64,000 nt of DNA from Peribacillus folii (GTDB lineage Bacteria; Bacillota; Bacilli; Bacillales; DSM-1321): positions 310,001 through 374,000 of the forward strand of contig NZ_JASJOM010000002.1 of assembly GCF_030271255.1 (NCBI RefSeq). The letters are read 5' to 3'. Below, one piece after another: positions 54,404-63,572 of the stretch. The notes below the pieces were generated by a model. That model did not search any database. It saw only the letters and a list, made by a program, of their open reading frames with translations, and had not been told where the DNA came from. A program made the translations under genes and the position numbers. The first letter of the stretch is position 1; every line of letters begins with the position of its first letter.

Positions 54404-54754
54404 TTACCTTTCCCCCTCCGTTTTATCTTCTTTTTTTGTCCATCTATCCTTATCACGGGTTGTAAACTTATGCATCACCTTATCATGTGAGCTTTGGAGG
54501 TCGATTCCCAAAGAATTGGCAAAACAGATTAAAACAAACAGCATGTCGCCCAATTCTTCCTCGACCGTGTTGTCTTCCTCCGTTGTTTTCTTCGGTTTTT
54601 CACCATGATAATGATTGACCTCCCTTGCTAATTCCCCCAGCTCTTCAGTCATCCTGGCGAGCATGGCAAGAGGACTGAAGTAGCCTTCCTTGAATTGTCC
54701 TATGTATTGGTCTACCTCAGCCTGCATTTGTTGAATCGTCTTGTTCTTTTCCAT
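54404..54754 (-). CDS. ypjD: MazG-like nucleotide pyrophosphohydrolase YpjD
   Basis: A 116-residue all-alpha NTP pyrophosphatase. The metal-binding motifs are [15 protein letters not shown] and [21 protein letters not shown], matching the EExxE/ExxD pattern of MazG. Position upstream of dapB agrees with B. subtilis ypjD. Predicted to clean damaged or unwanted NTPs. Likely first gene of the long ypjD-dapB-mgsA-bshB1-bshA-cca-birA unit. Confidence 0.9.
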   Translation of the reverse strand: MEKNKTIQQMQAEVDQYIGQFKEGYFSPLAMLARMTEELGELAREVNHYHGEKPKKTTEEDNTVEEELGDMLFVLICFANSLGIDLQSSHDKVMHKFTTRDKDRWTKKEDKTEGER

Positions 54755-54851
54755 TTAGTCACCCAATCTCGATTTCGTTTACAAACTTCATCTCATCTCC
54801 ATGTTAGCTAAAAGTGAAACAGATGACAACAGATACGTTCGCGAATCAAAA

Positions 54852-54880
54852 TTGCCCATAGTTGGTTAATTAGTTATAAT
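54852..54880 (+). promoter_or_regulatory. Sigma-A promoter of ypjC
   Basis: TTGCCC (54852-54857) and TATAAT (54875-54880) are separated by 17 bases, 42 bp before the ypjC start. Confidence 0.7.
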
Positions 54881-54922
54881 AAGTCAATTGAAGGTTTACT
54901 TAACCGTTTGGAGGTATGGAGA

Positions 54923-55795
54923 ATGCTTTTGGGCTTAAAACTAAAAAATACACTATTCATCTTATTTGGGGCTGGAATCTTTGCCTTTGGCCTCGTTCAT
55001 TTTAACATGCAGAATAACTTGGCCGAAGGCGGCTTCACCGGTCTAACCTTGATTATATATCAACTTGTTGGCATAAATCCTTCCTATTCCAATTTGGTTT
55101 TGAATATTCCCCTGTTTCTAATCGGATGGAAATATCTAGGGCGAACCGCCTTTCTTTATACCCTCATTGGAACGGTAGGTCTATCTGTTTGGCTATGGGT
55201 GTTCGAAAGGTACCAAATCACCATCGACCTCGGAGGCGATTTGATGCTGGTTGCGTTGTTTGCCGGGGTCTTTGTCGGCGTCGGTCTTGGCATCATCTTC
55301 CGTTATGGGGGGACAACGGGCGGAGTCGATATCATTGCACGTTTTGCTCATCGTTATTTAGGATTGGGCATGGGTCGTACCATGTTCATCTTTGATGCCG
55401 TCGTAATCGGCCTATCCATCCTTACCTATTTGGACTACCGACAGGCGATGTACACCCTCGTTGCCGTTTTTATCGGAGCAAGAGTCATCGATTTCATGCA
55501 GGAGGGTGCATATGCGGCCAGAGGGGCGATGATCATCAGTGAAAAAAACAAGGAAATTGCTGAAAAGATCATGAAAGATATGGAGAGGGGCGTGACGGTC
55601 TTACGCGGATATGGATCATTTACTCGTAATGATCGGGAAGTTCTCTATTGTGTCGTCGCCAAGAACGAACTTGTCCGTTTAAAAAATGCAATCACGTCCG
55701 TGGACCCCCATGCCTTCGTATCCGTAAGTGAAGTGCATGATGTATTGGGAGAGGGCTTCACCCTGGATGAGAATAAGAATCCGATTGAAAGATGA
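54923..55795 (+). CDS. ypjC: YitT-family membrane protein YpjC
   Basis: A 290-residue protein with five or six N-terminal membrane spans (NTLFILFGAGIFAFGLVHFNM, FLYTLIGTVGLSVWLWV, MLVALFAGVFVGVGLGIIF and others) and a C-terminal DUF2179 domain of about 80 residues (GAMIISEKNKEIAEKIMKDMERGVTVLRGYGSFT). Such proteins are widespread in Firmicutes; the substrate is unknown. ATG 54923 with GGAGG eight bases ahead is chosen; a TTG frame start lies five codons earlier. It lies on the opposite strand to its neighbours. Confidence 0.88.
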   Translation: MLLGLKLKNTLFILFGAGIFAFGLVHFNMQNNLAEGGFTGLTLIIYQLVGINPSYSNLVLNIPLFLIGWKYLGRTAFLYTLIGTVGLSVWLWVFERYQITIDLGGDLMLVALFAGVFVGVGLGIIFRYGGTTGGVDIIARFAHRYLGLGMGRTMFIFDAVVIGLSILTYLDYRQAMYTLVAVFIGARVIDFMQEGAYAARGAMIISEKNKEIAEKIMKDMERGVTVLRGYGSFTRNDREVLYCVVAKNELVRLKNAITSVDPHAFVSVSEVHDVLGEGFTLDENKNPIER

Positions 55796-55849
55796 TTCAA
55801 TGAACAGAAGGCATAAGGGGACACACCATAAACTTGTGTAAACGGATAA

Positions 55850-55878
55850 AAGGACGCACATCATATGATGGCGTCCTT
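55850..55878. terminator. Bidirectional terminator between ypjC and the YugP-like gene
   Basis: AAGGACGC (55850-55857) and GCGTCCTT (55871-55878) flank the inner palindrome CATCATATGATG, one bulge, between convergent genes. Confidence 0.75.
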
Positions 55879-55886
55879 AACCGATA

Positions 55887-56561
55887 TTACTCATCCCTCG
55901 TCATGCCTGTGTACATGAGCAGCAGGCGAACCAACTCAAGCACGGCTACAAGAGCGGCAGCAACATACGTCAGCGCGGCTGCACTCAATACTTTTTTCGT
56001 TTCCCGCTCTTCGTCATTTCGGATGACCCCAACCGACACGAGTTGATCCATAGCTCGAGAGGAGGCATTGAACTCGACCGGCAGCGTTATCACTTGGAAT
56101 ACTACAGCGGCTGCCATGAATACGATCCCCGCCAATAGCAATCCTGGGATACGTGCCAATATCCCCACTAAAATCAAGATCCAAGATATGTTTGAACCAA
56201 AGTTAGCTACCGGTACCAGTGCATGGCGAAACCGTAAGAATGCATATGCTTCTTTATCCTGGATCGCATGTCCGACTTCATGCGCCGCAACGGCTACACC
56301 TGCAACCGAGTGACCGTGGTAATTATCCGTCGATAAACGCACCGTTTTATCTCTTGGATCATAATGGTCAGATAGCATCCCAGGCGTTTCTTCCACCCTG
56401 ACATTGAATAGCCCATTTTGATCAAGGATGGCCCTTGCCGTCTCAGCGCCATTCATCCCAGATGATGCCGGAACCTGCGAATATTTTTTATACGTGCTTT
56501 TCACTTTCATTTGAGCATAAATCGGGATTAATATGATAATCGCCAAATAAATGAAATACAT
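55887..56561 (-). CDS. YugP-like membrane zinc metallopeptidase
   Basis: A 224-residue protein. The zinc site is AVAAHEVGHAIQDKE (HEVGH) near residue 95, with an N-terminal membrane anchor (MYFIYLAIIILIPIYAQMKV) and two further hydrophobic segments (ISWILILVGILARIPGLLLAG). The motif GMLSDHYDPRDKTVRLS is typical of YugP (DUF-type neutral zinc peptidases). Substrates are unknown. In B. subtilis yugP is, as far as I recall, elsewhere, so its place here is a local difference. Confidence 0.86.
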   Translation of the reverse strand: MYFIYLAIIILIPIYAQMKVKSTYKKYSQVPASSGMNGAETARAILDQNGLFNVRVEETPGMLSDHYDPRDKTVRLSTDNYHGHSVAGVAVAAHEVGHAIQDKEAYAFLRFRHALVPVANFGSNISWILILVGILARIPGLLLAGIVFMAAAVVFQVITLPVEFNASSRAMDQLVSVGVIRNDEERETKKVLSAAALTYVAAALVAVLELVRLLLMYTGMTRDE

Positions 56562-56646
56562 GGTATCCTCCTATAACTATAATTACTTTTCATTCTATAA
56601 ATTGAAGACACCCCTGTCAAATATAGTGTTCTCTTTCCTTTCGTTT

Positions 56647-57432
56647 TTAATCATGATGTTGTTTTCTCGGTTTTTCACGATCTCCTTTGTATTTTCTCCA
56701 GCCTACATAAGAAAGGGTCATGATAATGATGCTGCCTGTAGATATGATGACCCACCAAAGCGAAGGATCCGTATCATCTTCTCCCATATCTTCAAAAATG
56801 GAGGTTAATTCGGTTTGTAAAGCGTCCAACTCCTTTTGACCTTCACCATCATTGATCACTTCCGGTCTGTATTGATTAATGTATTGAATCCGCGTGTCCA
56901 ACTGCTGCATAGCTTCCTTGGAAAGGTCCACCTTTAAGCTAGGATAGATCATTTCATATTGTGAAAGGAATAAGTTCAACTGGCTATTGAATGTAATCGC
57001 GTCTTGTTTGATGGCGGCATCCTTCGTCTGCTGGAAAGAACTCATCATCTGATCCTCCATCTCTGTCCAAAGGGGCTGATGTGTTGACTTGACCGCATCG
57101 ACGACAAGGCGGAATTTCGTCACAGAATTAATCTTTTCGGATTCTCCCTTATTCATATCCTTTATCGTCATCAATGCTTCATTATGAGCTACAGTGATAA
57201 TCCGAAGTTCGTCCATGTCAAGAATCTGCTCTTTCGCTGTTTCCTTTAAAAACCGGTCAGAAAAATATGTCAGCATCTTTTCCGAATCACCATATCGCTT
57301 CAACTTGGCCATTTCCAAGGCTCTGTCGGAAATGTTATCCAATTGCTCCAAACTTGAAGAGGATTCTGCATAGACAGGGAATTGTAAGACGACAAATAAA
57401 ACAGCAATGGTTAATATGGATTTTTTCAACAT
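56647..57432 (-). CDS. ypjB: Sporulation protein YpjB
   Basis: A 261-residue protein with an N-terminal signal (SILTIAVLFVVLQFPVYAES, cut likely after AES or nearby), a helical middle (LDNISDRALEMAKLKRYGDSEKMLTYFSDRF) and a C-terminal membrane span (LWWVIISTGSIIIMTLSYVGW) with a short basic tail. This matches B. subtilis YpjB. Probably extracytoplasmic and anchored at the C-terminus; precise role unknown. Upstream is ypjA with its own terminator. Confidence 0.87.
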   Translation of the reverse strand: MLKKSILTIAVLFVVLQFPVYAESSSSLEQLDNISDRALEMAKLKRYGDSEKMLTYFSDRFLKETAKEQILDMDELRIITVAHNEALMTIKDMNKGESEKINSVTKFRLVVDAVKSTHQPLWTEMEDQMMSSFQQTKDAAIKQDAITFNSQLNLFLSQYEMIYPSLKVDLSKEAMQQLDTRIQYINQYRPEVINDGEGQKELDALQTELTSIFEDMGEDDTDPSLWWVIISTGSIIIMTLSYVGWRKYKGDREKPRKQHHD

Positions 57433-57505
57433 GCTACTCGTCCCTCCTCATATCTCTACTAAAACGATATGAAACAATAAACATGAGTAGACCTTGTTCC
57501 ACATA

Positions 57506-57553
57506 AAAAAGTTCACCCCGCATTTATACAACTAAATGCGGGGTGAACTTTTT
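57506..57553 (-). terminator. Terminator of qcrABC-ypjA side
   Basis: AAAAAGTTCACCCCGCATTT and its exact complement form a perfect 21-bp stem (57506-57526 with 57533-57553). On the minus strand it ends in TTTTTTATG. The ypjA stop overlaps it. Confidence 0.93.
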
Positions 57554-58148
57554 AAGGGATGAAAGAAAGCATCTTCCGGTTTTTCCGATACCCGAAGTAC
57601 CAACCGACAAAGATCGAAAGGATACTCAGCCAAAAAGTAAAATAGCCGATTTCATTCATATACATCAATAAATCACGGTAGATCGGCATCATTCCGAAAA
57701 CATAATCGATTATATCATTATGTATTGTCCAAATTCCGGCAACGATCAAATGCCAAGGCTTGATTCGATAAAAGGGCGCATACAGGATCCCTTGAATCGC
57801 CATACCCAAATGGGAAGCCATTAACATATACCCTTCCCATGGCAATGTCCCTGTGGTCACAAGCGTCATTACATTCATGACAACAGCCCAGATGCCATAT
57901 TTAAATAGGGTGATGATAGCTAAGGCTTCCATCAGTCCAAAATTCCTTTTTAAAAGAAAGCCCCATAATACAAAAACAAAAAACAAGCTTGCCGTCGGGC
58001 TATCCGGTACGAAGGCCAAAAATATACCTGGTGTGTTCTCCAATTGACTTCCATACCAATAATACCCAAATGCTGTACCAAGAATATTTATGATGAATAA
58101 CAATACAAGCATTTGCCGACTGGCAAGCCAACCATACATAACATTCAT
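57552..58148 (-). CDS. ypjA: YpjA, DUF1405 membrane protein
   Basis: A 198-residue protein with about five membrane spans (ASRQMLVLLFIINILGTAFGYYW, TASLFFVFVLWGFLLK, MEALAIITLFKYGIWAVVMNVMTLV and others). It matches the YpjA/DUF1405 family. Start ATG 58148 with GAGGTTGAAGG upstream; the earlier open frame to 58211 lacks a site. It follows qcrC after a terminator. Function unknown. Confidence 0.86.
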   Translation of the reverse strand: MNVMYGWLASRQMLVLLFIINILGTAFGYYWYGSQLENTPGIFLAFVPDSPTASLFFVFVLWGFLLKRNFGLMEALAIITLFKYGIWAVVMNVMTLVTTGTLPWEGYMLMASHLGMAIQGILYAPFYRIKPWHLIVAGIWTIHNDIIDYVFGMMPIYRDLLMYMNEIGYFTFWLSILSIFVGWYFGYRKNRKMLSFIP

Positions 58149-58257
58149 TCCTTCAACCTCTCCCACCTTCTCGATTATTCTCATTTTACAGGTCTTCGTC
58201 CTGAAAACCAAGAAATGATTTCAATTTCTTATCATTTTGACTTGCTTTTACCATTGA

Positions 58258-58286
58258 AAAAGCTGACAACAATGTTGTCAGCTTTT
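58258..58286 (-). terminator. Terminator after qcrC
   Basis: AAAAGCTGACAA and TTGTCAGCTTTT are perfectly inverted around CAATG; on the minus strand the stem ends in TTTTCAATGG. Confidence 0.9.
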
Positions 58287-58315
58287 CGTTTTAGTTATGA
58301 GGAAAATGAAGTTCC

Positions 58316-59083
58316 TTATTTTGCCGATAATCCTGATACGAATTCAGCTAATGTAGCCAATTCTTTATCTGACCCTTTAAACATGCCAGCTGGCATCGCA
58401 CCCTGTCCCTTGACAGCGATTTTGGAGATTTCTTCAGGGCTTAATCCCGTGTCGATCAGGCTCGGTGCTCCAGCGCCACCCGTCAACTCAGCACCATGGC
58501 AGCTGATGCAGCCATTGGAATCCATCAGCTTGTATCCATCGCTATCTTTATCGATGTCTGCACCCTCAACGATGGCCCCTTGCTTCTTGGACGCTTCCCA
58601 ATCATGATGGGCAGCTGACTCCCAGGTTAAATAAAACACACCGGCAATTGCCAAAAACATGAAGCCGACTGCAAATGGACGTTTCGCTGGACTCCGCTCT
58701 GGGCCACGGTCTAAAAAAGGCGCCAATAGCAATGCCCCGAAAGCCAAACCAGGAATGACAAGAGCCCCGATTGCATTGTATGGGCCTGAAGCATAGGTAT
58801 ACTTAAGTAATTGATAAAGGAATAGGAAATACCAGTCAGGCAGCGGGATATACGCCGTGTCTGTCGGATCTGCTATCCTTTCCAATGGAGATGGATGTGC
58901 GATTGTCAAACATAGGTAGCCGACAAGGAACACAGCCCCGACCATCCATTCCTTTAAAAGGAAATTAGGCCAAAACGCTTCAGTTTTACCAGGATATTCT
59001 GAGTAATCTTTCGGAATATTCGGTTTACGGTTCGCGGAAATACGCGAATCACCTACGAATTTCATACCTTTCCCACGATGCAT
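58316..59083 (-). CDS. qcrC: Menaquinol-cytochrome c reductase subunit QcrC (cytochrome b/c fusion)
   Basis: A 255-residue fusion of the subunit-IV-like membrane part (three or four spans, LPDWYFLFLYQLLKYTY motif near residue 85) and a C-terminal cytochrome c domain with the haem motif CISCH and a distal Met in GAMPAGMF. It is part of the bc-type complex that passes electrons from menaquinol to cytochrome c. ATG 59083 has GGAGGGGG upstream. Last of qcrA-qcrB-qcrC. Confidence 0.95.
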   Translation of the reverse strand: MHRGKGMKFVGDSRISANRKPNIPKDYSEYPGKTEAFWPNFLLKEWMVGAVFLVGYLCLTIAHPSPLERIADPTDTAYIPLPDWYFLFLYQLLKYTYASGPYNAIGALVIPGLAFGALLLAPFLDRGPERSPAKRPFAVGFMFLAIAGVFYLTWESAAHHDWEASKKQGAIVEGADIDKDSDGYKLMDSNGCISCHGAELTGGAGAPSLIDTGLSPEEISKIAVKGQGAMPAGMFKGSDKELATLAEFVSGLSAK

Positions 59084-59140
59084 TGAACAATTCCCCCTCC
59101 TTTATGAAAAGGTTTTTTTGGTTCTTGGTTCATATATCTC

Positions 59141-59815
59141 TTATAGTGGACCTGAAATACCTTGTTTTCGGATCATCAAGAAATGTGCCGCCAGTAAAGC
59201 AAACAATGCTGCAGGCAGGAAGAATACATGAATGGCGAAGAATCTTGTCAATGTCTGTGCTCCAACAACGGTTGGGTCTCCTGCAATCAATGCCCTTAGT
59301 GCCGGACCCATCAAAGGTACCGAATCGACAATCGTCAGCGTAACTTTCGTCGCAAATAGCGCTTTCATATCCCATGGCAATAAATAACCAGTCAAACCTA
59401 ATGCCAGCATGATGAAGAAGATCAATACGCCGACCATCCAGTTCAATTCACGCGGTTTTTTGTAAGCTCCCTGGAAGAAGACACGAAGAGTATGTAGAAA
59501 CATCATCACGATAACTAAACTTGCCCCCCAGTGATGCATTCCCCGGACAATTTGGCCGAAGGCGACTTCATTTTGTAAATAATAAACAGATTCCCAAGCG
59601 TTTTTAATGTCCGGGACATAGTACATCGTCAAGAACATGCCAGATAGGATTTGGATGACCGTGATGAAGAATGTTAACCCACCAAAACAATATACGAATG
59701 CGGAAAAATGATGTGCAGGGTTAACATGTTCAGGAACCTCATGGTCAGCAATATCCCGCCATAACGGCGTAATATCTAAACGCTCGTCCACCCAGTCATA
59801 TAACTTTGTTAGCAA
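59141..59815 (-). CDS. qcrB: Menaquinol-cytochrome c reductase cytochrome b subunit QcrB
   Basis: A 224-residue cytochrome b6-type protein. Four hydrophobic spans carry haem-binding His pairs (in HHWGASLVIVMMFLHTLRVF and FFAIHVFFLPAALFALLAAHF). Forms the quinol-oxidising core with QcrC; QcrA lies three bases upstream. The N-terminal part (DWVDERLDITPLWRDIADHEVPEHVNP) is typical of the b6 family. Confidence 0.96.
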   Translation of the reverse strand: MLTKLYDWVDERLDITPLWRDIADHEVPEHVNPAHHFSAFVYCFGGLTFFITVIQILSGMFLTMYYVPDIKNAWESVYYLQNEVAFGQIVRGMHHWGASLVIVMMFLHTLRVFFQGAYKKPRELNWMVGVLIFFIMLALGLTGYLLPWDMKALFATKVTLTIVDSVPLMGPALRALIAGDPTVVGAQTLTRFFAIHVFFLPAALFALLAAHFLMIRKQGISGPL

Positions 59816-59818
59816 TGT

Positions 59819-60325
59819 TTACGCCTCCCCATGCGGTTTTAGTCGACCCAAGTAAAGAATTCCATCTTTTTGTTTCGTTTCATAGACATCCAAAGGTTTA
59901 ACCGGCGGTGTCCCTTTTACGTTTATGCCATCTTTCGTATACCTGCCGTAATGGCAAGGACAGAAAAATTGATTCGGATGGGATTTATCCGTATTCCATG
60001 CCACCGTACACCCTAAATGCTTACAGATTGGAGATAATGCAAGGATTTCTCCATCATCCTTCTTGAAGACCCAAGCTGTATTCGTTTCTTCAGATTCATA
60101 CCACCCATCGACCTGCTTAAAACTAAAGTCTACCCGAGTCGGTTCGGTAGTCAGTTCGCTCACCTTCTGCTTGGTTGCAACGAAATCCCCGCCTTTATCT
60201 GCAGATAAGACAGGATCGATCGCAAACCTTACCATCGGCATCAACATACCGGCCGCCATAAATCCACCAACGCCAGTAAGTGTGTAATTAAGGAATTGAC
60301 GTCGTGAAACATTATGCTTGCTCAT
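59819..60325 (-). CDS. qcrA: Menaquinol-cytochrome c reductase Rieske Fe-S subunit QcrA
   Basis: A 168-residue Rieske protein. The 2Fe-2S boxes are CKHLGCTV and CPCHYGRY with the usual spacing. The N-terminus SRRQFLNYTLTGVGGFMAAGML is a Tat-type signal anchor (twin arginine). Faces the outside of the membrane. First gene of qcrABC; GGGGGAAAACGC-like site precedes ATG 60325. Confidence 0.95.
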   Translation of the reverse strand: MSKHNVSRRQFLNYTLTGVGGFMAAGMLMPMVRFAIDPVLSADKGGDFVATKQKVSELTTEPTRVDFSFKQVDGWYESEETNTAWVFKKDDGEILALSPICKHLGCTVAWNTDKSHPNQFFCPCHYGRYTKDGINVKGTPPVKPLDVYETKQKDGILYLGRLKPHGEA

Positions 60326-60485
60326 GCGTTTTCCCCCCCTCTATTACTATACTGAGAGCCCAAAGGACCAATAAATAGCGACACTATAAAACTAGGACAT
60401 TTCCATGATATCTCAATAATTTACCAAGGTCAATATTTGTAAAACCCAAAAGGTGGCAACTATGTGTCAAATTGTGAGAAAAATT

Positions 60486-60947
60486 CTACTTTTTTTCATT
60501 TTCCCAATTATAAGTGAAAATATCAAGGATTTGGATAACTTGTTGGCCGATTGTCGCCCTGGCTTGTTCTTTTTCCAGGTTTTCCATAGGGATGGCAGGG
60601 AGCCAAATCAAGTTGTTTTCCAATTTCCCTTCAGCCTTTTTCCATTCATAATCAGATGTTAGAAAAAAAATATGCCTGATATCATTTTCCTTCACTACAT
60701 CCGCCCAATGCTTCAAACGTTCCACTTTATCTATTTCATTACTTGCATAATGGAAGGTTGGCATCAATAGTACCCTTCCCTTCATCTGTTTTTCAATTTC
60801 CAAGCTTAAAATGGATAGAAATTCATTCACCGAGCCCGTTTGCTTCATTTCCCCTCCAAAAGAAAAAGGGATTAAGGGGATCAATGCTGTATCCACATAT
60901 TCCTTCGACTTGCTATACATGTCAAGTTCTTTTGCTGTCCATCTCAT
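60486..60947 (-). CDS. ypiF: YpiF family protein (DUF2487)
   Basis: A 153-residue protein; the DUF2487 core is visible as WTAKELDMYSKSKEYVDTALIPLIPF and VLLMPTFHYASNEI, with HIFFLTSDYEWK. It precedes qcrA in B. subtilis as here. No membrane span. Function unknown. Confidence 0.86.
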   Translation of the reverse strand: MRWTAKELDMYSKSKEYVDTALIPLIPFSFGGEMKQTGSVNEFLSILSLEIEKQMKGRVLLMPTFHYASNEIDKVERLKHWADVVKENDIRHIFFLTSDYEWKKAEGKLENNLIWLPAIPMENLEKEQARATIGQQVIQILDIFTYNWENEKK

Positions 60948-61070
60948 ACTGTCTCTTCACTCCCGATTTTTTCGAATCAACTCCTTGTCATTTTACCATG
61001 ATTTTCATAACATCTTTACCATATACCCATAGTCTTTACAAAAATGTGGATTTTATCTATATTTTGTGAA

Positions 61071-61099
61071 AAAACCCTTCCGATAAATGGAAGGGTTTT
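61071..61099 (-). terminator. Minus-strand terminator upstream of ypiF
   Basis: AAAACCCTTCC (61071-61081) and GGAAGGGTTTT (61089-61099) are perfectly inverted; the minus strand ends in six T. It ends a transcript that must begin between here and 61270. Confidence 0.85.
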
Positions 61100-61270
61100 A
61101 CATAATAATTAGGTGTATTCGTAAGGACAGACACCTATTTCCGGCTGTTCCAGCCAGCTTTTTGACTGTTCACCACAGCTTTTCATCCTTGACCCATCAT
61201 TCGTCTCGCGATGGTTTATTCACAATCGAAGCACCCATCCCTTTTATCTGTTTTTAATCGGATACATAAC
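61100..61270 (-). other. Segment between two minus-strand terminators (possible small gene or RNA)
   Basis: The ypiB terminator at 61271-61309 and another at 61071-61099 bracket about 170 bp. On the minus strand short frames such as MKSCGEQSKSWLEQPEIGVC (ending before 61099) exist, with weak ribosome sites, and the plus strand shows nothing. A hairpin-rich GGCTGTTCCAGCC lies inside. It also contains GGACAGACACC, a motif seen elsewhere. Confidence 0.4.
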
Positions 61271-61309
61271 AAAAAGGTTTCGGTATGAAAAACATTCCGA
61301 AACCTTTTT
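61271..61309 (-). terminator. Terminator of ypiA-ypiB
   Basis: AAAAAGGTTTCGG (61271-61283) and CCGAAACCTTTTT (61297-61309) are perfectly inverted; the minus strand continues TTTTTGTTATG. Confidence 0.93.
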
Positions 61310-61351
61310 GGATGCATTCTGACATTTCTCGGGTTACGAATAGTTTTTATG

Positions 61352-61903
61352 TCAGCCGAGCACTTTCAATTGATTCAATTGTTCAGTCAAGTTCTTGAAT
61401 GCTTGTTCATCATGCTTATCCAGTGCCTCATCAATCTCCTTCAGCAGGCGGTCCCTTTGGAAATAGAGCATGCTTTTTTCTAAAAATTGTTCTGCCAGCA
61501 ATTGATCTTTCTCATTGGATACCGTCGTTTTTGGCATGAATGGGTTCTGCTCCAAAACGGCTGCATATTGGTACGAGGAGTAAGCCGATTTGAAATTGAG
61601 CTGGATATAAATATCTTCATCGCGATTCAAACGAATATCGTGAAAGGATTTCTCGGCATCGGTCGTCATGATATTGGACTTATAAAACCGGAACGGCACC
61701 TCTTCCACACAATGTGTCGACATGATGAGTCCACGGGGGCAATATTGGGCATTTTCCACAAAATGAACTTTTTTCATCAGTTGATCATGACTCATCAAGT
61801 AATTCAATATCCACACACATTCTCTTCGTTTAAGTTGATAATGATTTAAAAACCACCGAATAAAATCCTTCTTCTCATTCACAGAAACAGGGGCAGCCAC
61901 CAT
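61352..61903 (-). CDS. ypiB: YpiB family protein (UPF0302)
   Basis: A 183-residue protein. The family block [49 protein letters not shown] is intact at residues 16-64, and the C-terminal helical segment LNQLKVLG ends it. Follows ypiA by 41 bp. The function is not established. Confidence 0.87.
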   Translation of the reverse strand: MVAAPVSVNEKKDFIRWFLNHYQLKRRECVWILNYLMSHDQLMKKVHFVENAQYCPRGLIMSTHCVEEVPFRFYKSNIMTTDAEKSFHDIRLNRDEDIYIQLNFKSAYSSYQYAAVLEQNPFMPKTTVSNEKDQLLAEQFLEKSMLYFQRDRLLKEIDEALDKHDEQAFKNLTEQLNQLKVLG

Positions 61904-61944
61904 GAATTCCCTCCTCTGTCTTGATTTAGTTTTATTTCGCTTGC

Positions 61945-63216
61945 CTACGCATCATCCAAACCTTCACCCAGCCGCTCCAAAATCATGGCATACTCATCGT
62001 TCGCTGGGTTAATCTCAAGCAGTTTATTAAATACTTCTCTAGATGTGGCTCTGTCTCCTTCTTCAATTAAAAAGAAACCGTAGTCTTCAAGGAAATCTTG
62101 ATTGTTCTTGAATGAATTATATGCATTATGATAGCTGGTTAATGACTCTTTAAATTGTTCGGTGTGTTGGTAAGACACAGCAGCAATCCACTCAAACTGC
62201 GGATCGTCCTCTCCATATCTCCTCACTTCACCGATGCACTCCAAGATATCATCATACCTTTCCTGATGCATATACAACTTCAAGAGGGTAAGTGCCGCCT
62301 CCAGGTAGCCCGGATCAAGGGCAAGAGCTTCTTTGAATAAGTTTTCCGCTTCTTCATCGAGGCCGCTTTTCAAGGCTATCTTACCGCCGAAGAAATAAAG
62401 CTCCTTGTTAAATTCATCAGCCTTGATTCCTTCTTTGACCGTTTTCAAGGCATTTTCCAAATCCTCGAGATGCTCATAACTCTTTGCCAAATATAAATAC
62501 AAGGAATGATATTCATGATCCAATTCTTTCAGCTCGATGAATTTACGTACGGCCGTCTCATATAGGCCTGCCTGGTAAGCTGTGAATGCATACTCAAATA
62601 ACGTGTTGATTTCAAGTCCATCCTCCAAGGCTTTTTCGAAATGCGGGAGGGCCTCCTCGAACTTACCGGAGCTGCTTAATGCTTCAGCAAGCCGCTGATG
62701 GACATTGACTCCCGATATTTCCTGCTCATGCTCCAATACCCTTATGTAGTTTGCAATGGCTTCCTGATCCCTGCCTTGATGGAAAAACAGTTCACCAAGC
62801 GCAAAATCAATGATGATCTCATCAGGCAGTATTTCCTTGGCTTTCAGCAATTTTCTTTCGCTGACCTCATCCATTCCCTGTAATTGGTATAGGTCCGCTT
62901 CCAAAAGCAAAGCACTTGGATATACTTCATCATCTGCACTTACTTTTTCAAGCATCAACATCGCTTCATCTTCCTGGTCCATGTCGATCAAGATTTCGGC
63001 CAATGATACCATCAATTCGCCTTCATCTGGATACAATTCGAGGAGATGTTCAAACAGGTCTTTCGACTCCTCCACAAAACCAAGCTGAAGCATTTCTTCG
63101 GCCAGCAGCAAAATATCCTCCGCCGACTCTGATGATTTTATTCGATTTATATGTTTAAGAGCTTCTGTTAATTCCCCTTTTTTTAAATGCCGGATAACTT
63201 GTTCCACTGTATTCAT
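61945..63216 (-). CDS. ypiA: TPR-repeat protein YpiA
   Basis: A 423-residue protein made of about ten tetratricopeptide repeats (units such as [53 protein letters not shown] and [23 protein letters not shown]). No catalytic or membrane part is seen. It likely acts as a scaffold for protein partners; B. subtilis YpiA sits at the same locus. Upstream lies aroA on the same strand, separated by a terminator. Confidence 0.9.
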   Translation of the reverse strand: MNTVEQVIRHLKKGELTEALKHINRIKSSESAEDILLLAEEMLQLGFVEESKDLFEHLLELYPDEGELMVSLAEILIDMDQEDEAMLMLEKVSADDEVYPSALLLEADLYQLQGMDEVSERKLLKAKEILPDEIIIDFALGELFFHQGRDQEAIANYIRVLEHEQEISGVNVHQRLAEALSSSGKFEEALPHFEKALEDGLEINTLFEYAFTAYQAGLYETAVRKFIELKELDHEYHSLYLYLAKSYEHLEDLENALKTVKEGIKADEFNKELYFFGGKIALKSGLDEEAENLFKEALALDPGYLEAALTLLKLYMHQERYDDILECIGEVRRYGEDDPQFEWIAAVSYQHTEQFKESLTSYHNAYNSFKNNQDFLEDYGFFLIEEGDRATSREVFNKLLEINPANDEYAMILERLGEGLDDA

Positions 63217-63532
63217 TGCCGATTCCTTCCCTTTGCATGATAAACTGGTCTATGATTAAACACTCTCACGCGGTGATATCATATTTTTTTTCATCTCTTT
63301 TAATCGTGAGATGCCTGGTAAACAGTATTTCTTAGTTTACCATACTGCGGCCCTGTATTCCATTGATGAAGTCCCCTCCATTCTCATTAAAAAAAGGTTA
63401 CTAGTTAATTCTCCATGGTACGGTCAATCTCCTTTTTGATTCCAGGGCCCTTTTCATAAATTTCATGGTGGTTGAGAGGCATGGATGTTAGCGCTTTCAA
63501 TGTTTTCGAGTCCTAACAACGAAAATAAAAAA
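63217..63532. other. Intergenic stretch between ypiA and aroA
   Basis: About 315 bp with no credible frame on either strand; it presumably contains the ypiA promoter (minus strand), whose boxes I could not fix. Confidence 0.5.
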
Positions 63533-63563
63533 AGTTTACGGTCCCGTTATAGGGCCGTAAACT
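63525..63563 (-). terminator. Terminator of aroA
   Basis: AGTTTACGG and CCGTAAACT form the stem (63533-63541 with 63555-63563), extended by CCC/GGG, and the minus strand continues TTTTTTTATTTT. Confidence 0.9.
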
Positions 63564-63572
63564 CTAGGTCAT

